A stretch of DNA of 64,000 bases, from contig CAWHNO010000009.1 in the NCBI GenBank assembly GCA_963830725.1, forward strand, positions 33,527 through 97,526, in the 5' to 3' direction. Positions 61,934 through 64,000 of this stretch are shown in pieces. The stretch is from DASSUW01 sp963830725 (lineage in GTDB: Bacteria > Actinomycetota > Thermoleophilia > Solirubrobacterales > Solirubrobacteraceae). A program made the translations under genes and the position numbers. Within the stretch, counting starts at the first letter, position 1. Each line of letters opens with the position of its first letter. Under the pieces are notes generated by a model. The model ran no database searches. It saw only the letters and a program-made list of their open reading frames with translations, and was not told the origin of the DNA.

Positions 61934-62189
61934 CGCGCGTCTTCTGCAGGCGCGACACCGCGGCGCACTGCTCGTTCTGCCTCGAAGCAACACTCGGGCG
62001 ACGCCCCTCGGAGTGATGGTCGACCGGTTGAGAGGACACGCGAAAGCCATCGCGCGGCTAGTCCTCCGTCCGTCTGGGTCTTGATCACCCTGGCGGACGT
62101 CGTGGCAGAGGCGCCTAGAACGAATGACGGCGAGGCTTGTGAACTGTCGTCGCGTATCGCCGAAGGTTCACGGCGGAAGCGTCACCTAA

Positions 62190-62426
62190 ACCGGAAGCTC
62201 CGACGTTCACCTGGCGGCGCTGCTGCGCGATCTGCGCACGTCACAGGACCGCTCACAAGAGACCGTGGCCTACGAGGCCGGCCTGACCCACGCCTCCCTC
62301 GGCCGCATAGAGCGCGCCGAGTCGGACCCGGGCTGGAGCTCGGTCGTCAAGGTCGCCGACGCGCTCGGCGTGTCGTTCGAGGAACTCGGCCGACAGTTCG
62401 ACAAGCGCCGCAAGTCATCGCCCTGA
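62190..62426 (+). CDS. Small XRE-type helix-turn-helix protein, start codon unclear
   Basis: About 70-78 residues forming almost only a helix-turn-helix: HLAALLRDLRTSQDRSQETV, YEAGLTHASLGRIERAESDP and KVADALGVSFEELGRQF. The frame opens after a TAA at 62,187 and has no ATG, GTG or TTG before the domain; CTG 62211 is the only start-like codon. The true start may be hidden by an indel, since upstream bases in another frame look coding. It is possibly the element's excisionase-like or immunity regulator, but that is a guess. Confidence 0.55.
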   Translation, partial: TGSSDVHLAALLRDLRTSQDRSQETVAYEAGLTHASLGRIERAESDPGWSSVVKVADALGVSFEELGRQFDKRRKSSP

Positions 62427-62707
62427 GTGCGCTGACAACAGGCGTTGTACGCATGCGCAGCTCATCCCCGCCGCTCTACGCCGCGAATGCTCGCCGGCGG
62501 CGCCGGTGTTATCACGCATGCTGGACCGAGTTCTCGCGGCGCAGACGTCTCGCTCGGCGACGTTCGCTCGCCCGGGCCCGGGAGCGGAACCGCGTTTTCC
62601 GCACACAGCGGGGACGAGTGGCGAGGGTCGAGATCGCGTTGACGCAAGGTTCCAGCCCGGCCTCATAGGATCGCGCGGCATGGCGCGCATCGACGAGCGC
62701 GTGTTAA

Positions 62708-63841
62708 ATGGGAATCGTGCGCGCACTCTTCGCGACCTCCCCCGGTCTTGGCCATGTGTTCCCGACGATCTCCCTAGCACACGCGCTGCGTGCCGCCGGC
62801 CACGAGGTGCTGGTGGCGACCCCGGGCGGCAAGGAGGCCGCGAACGCCGGCCTGCACGTCGTGGACACCGCGCCGGGTGTCGACATCGGCGCGGTGTTCC
62901 AGCAGGCGGCCAGCGAGCAACCCGAGGAGTTCGACTACAGCACGGACGTCGACACCGAGAAGGGGTTGGAGTTCGTCGGCGCGATCTTCGCCAAGTTGTC
63001 CGGCGTGTCGGTGGACCTGACCGTGTCGGCGGCCGAATCGTGGCGGCCGGACGTGGTCGTGTACTCGTCGATGGAGGGCACCGGGCCGCTGGTCGCCGCG
63101 AAGCTCGGCGTGCCGGCCGTGTCGCACGGCTTCGGGTTCGCCGACGAGGCGTCGATGACCGAGGCGATCTTCAAGAAGATGGTCGAGGAACGCGAACGGC
63201 ATGGCGTGCAAGGGTTTCCCGAGGTGCGCGAGTCGATCGACGTGGCGCCGCCGAGCATGGTCGACCGGCCGGTGCGCGGCTGGCCGATGCGGTACGTGCC
63301 GTACAACGGAGGCGGCGTGCTGCCCGAGTGGGTGCTCGAACGGCCCGCGCGCCCGCGCGTCGCGGTGACACTCGGCACGGTGCTGACCCAGGTCGGCGCG
63401 CTCACGTCGTTGACCAAACTCGTCGACGTGGCACGGCATCTGGACGCCGAGTTCGTACTCGCCCTCGGCGACGCGGACCCGTCGCCACTGGGAGAACTGC
63501 CGGACAACGTGCGGGCGGCCGGGTGGGTGCCGCTGTCCGCGCTGCTGCCGACCTGCGCGGCGCTGGTGCACCACGGCGGGGCCGGCTCGACGCTGACCGC
63601 GATCGACGCCGGAGTCACGCAGCTCGTGCTGCCGCACGGCGCCGACCAGTACATGAACGCGGACGCCGTGGCGCGGCGCGGGCTCGGTCTGCGTTCGGAG
63701 CCGGATCAGGTGGACGCGGAGCTGATCGACCGCCTGCTCACCGACCCGGGGCTGGGCCGGGCCGCCTCCGAGGTGGCCGACGAGATCGCGACGCTGCCGA
63801 GGCCCGCCGACCTCGTGCCGAAAATCGCCGGCCTCGCCTGA
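62708..63841 (+). CDS. Antibiotic-type glycosyltransferase (GT1, UDP/TDP-sugar dependent)
   Basis: 377 residues. GT-B fold: N-terminal ALFATSPGLGHVFPTISLAH, acceptor domain, and donor site near the C-terminus with ALVHHGGAGSTLTAIDAG, VTQLVLPHGADQYMNADAVA. This GTGSTL-type motif and the PHGADQ segment match glycosyltransferases that decorate macrolides, enediynes and aromatic polyketides. A short N-domain with no signal peptide fits a cytoplasmic enzyme. ATG 62708 begins the conserved sequence. It looks recently acquired: closest in style to Actinomycetales secondary metabolism. About 280 bases without a gene lie before it; a promoter is not obvious. Confidence 0.82.
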   Translation: MGIVRALFATSPGLGHVFPTISLAHALRAAGHEVLVATPGGKEAANAGLHVVDTAPGVDIGAVFQQAASEQPEEFDYSTDVDTEKGLEFVGAIFAKLSGVSVDLTVSAAESWRPDVVVYSSMEGTGPLVAAKLGVPAVSHGFGFADEASMTEAIFKKMVEERERHGVQGFPEVRESIDVAPPSMVDRPVRGWPMRYVPYNGGGVLPEWVLERPARPRVAVTLGTVLTQVGALTSLTKLVDVARHLDAEFVLALGDADPSPLGELPDNVRAAGWVPLSALLPTCAALVHHGGAGSTLTAIDAGVTQLVLPHGADQYMNADAVARRGLGLRSEPDQVDAELIDRLLTDPGLGRAASEVADEIATLPRPADLVPKIAGLA

Positions 63842-63918
63842 CTTTGCCAGGGGTGCACACCGTGGCGTGCACTAATCCCTTGGGCTGACTTTGGCGCGTG
63901 GCAGGTGAAATGGCGAGG

Positions 63919-64000
63919 CTAGCGGCTCGGCGACCGCGCCGGCTGCGACGGCATGTACTCCACGAGCGCGGTGCTCAGCTCACCGGCGGTGCGCAGATCC
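63919..64000 (-). CDS. C-terminal end of an unidentified gene (5' part outside window)
   Basis: 27 codons ending with TAG at 63,919: DLRTAGELSTALVEYMPSQP and a short basic tail. LRTAGELSTALVEYM is reminiscent of the last helix of acyl carrier proteins (LRTVGDLVDYV). This is too short to be sure. It faces the glycosyltransferase, with stops 78 bases apart. Confidence 0.35.
   Translation of the reverse strand, partial: DLRTAGELSTALVEYMPSQPARSPSR

Larger units (their letters stand above)
56797..64000 (+). mobile_element. AICE-like integrative element, right end not in window
   Basis: It begins inside bcp and contains, in order: a serine integrase (+), a RepSA-like initiator (-), a small Cys-rich protein (-), an HTH regulator (+), a flavoprotein (+), a small HTH protein (+) and a glycosyltransferase (+). 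This core matches actinomycete integrative elements that excise, replicate by rolling circle and reintegrate. I see no excisionase, TraB/FtsK-type translocase or Nudix gene; these may follow outside. The glycosyltransferase may be cargo or may lie past an unseen right end. Confidence 0.65.

Noticed and set aside
62639..62671. TTGACG...TAGGAT as promoter of the glycosyltransferase
   Set aside because: The boxes are 21 bases apart, too wide for a normal sigma-70-type promoter; kept only as a weak possibility.
63840..63880. CCAGGGGTGCAC as a possible right attachment site
   Set aside because: It resembles the expected bcp junction for a few bases, but what follows does not encode the peroxiredoxin (no CTTQA-like sequence), so it is chance.

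Overview
The window is about 70% G+C with GTG/ATG starts, dense GTGA/ATGA gene overlaps and a gene set typical of deep-branching Actinobacteria. The mismatch endonuclease NucS, a one-chain 2-oxoglutarate dehydrogenase E2-E1 fusion (Kgd type), a gluABCD-like uptake operon and a high-G+C leaderless promoter style point to Thermoleophilia, probably Solirubrobacterales. This placement is inferred from gene content, not from a marker gene search.

Positions 1-56.7 kb are ordinary chromosome, mostly small operons. In order: ABC-F factor ettA (partial), a glutamine-amidotransferase-like hydrolase, an FAD oxidase, an acetyltransferase, an HD-GYP phosphodiesterase, a J-domain/TPR protein and a glutamate-type ABC transporter (ATPase, binding protein, two permeases). 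Next come nucS, enoyl-CoA hydratase, YjbQ, an alkyltransferase-like protein and the large kgd. They are followed by a NUDIX enzyme, a second FAD oxidase, Ppx/GppA, a glyoxalase, metallo-beta-lactamase-fold enzymes, an AarF kinase, pyruvate kinase, a two-component system, an M29 aminopeptidase operon, metF, a PAS-GGDEF-EAL protein, gltA, dcd, a P-loop/winged-helix regulator next to a methyltransferase, a PfkB kinase, a DEAD-box helicase, cyclophilin, aldehyde dehydrogenase, an Hcp-like protein, a HAD/phosphotransferase pair, a secreted glycoside hydrolase, SixA and an M20 peptidase. Central carbon genes (kgd, gltA, pyk) are scattered, not clustered.

From about 56,797 to beyond the right edge, an integrative element interrupts a bcp peroxiredoxin gene just before its catalytic cysteine. 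It carries a large serine integrase, a divergent replication module (RepSA-like HUH initiator plus a small Cys-rich protein) facing a helix-turn-helix regulator and flavoprotein pair across two perfect palindromes, another small HTH protein and an antibiotic-type glycosyltransferase. This resembles an actinomycete integrative element (AICE); no conjugation gene and no right end are seen.

Many conserved genes carry single-base frameshifts. I count 18 sites, 16 of them one extra base, and each repaired length is divisible by three. This looks more like residual sequencing error than gene decay, so I call these genes broken as read but probably functional. True decay is seen in a methionine aminopeptidase remnant (27,097-27,295) and in the split bcp.

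The most unusual chromosomal signals are: a 44-46 bp element found three times, each time ending 5-8 bases before a start codon; a Kgd fusion that has gained two tandem lipoyl domains; and a lone Hcp-like gene.
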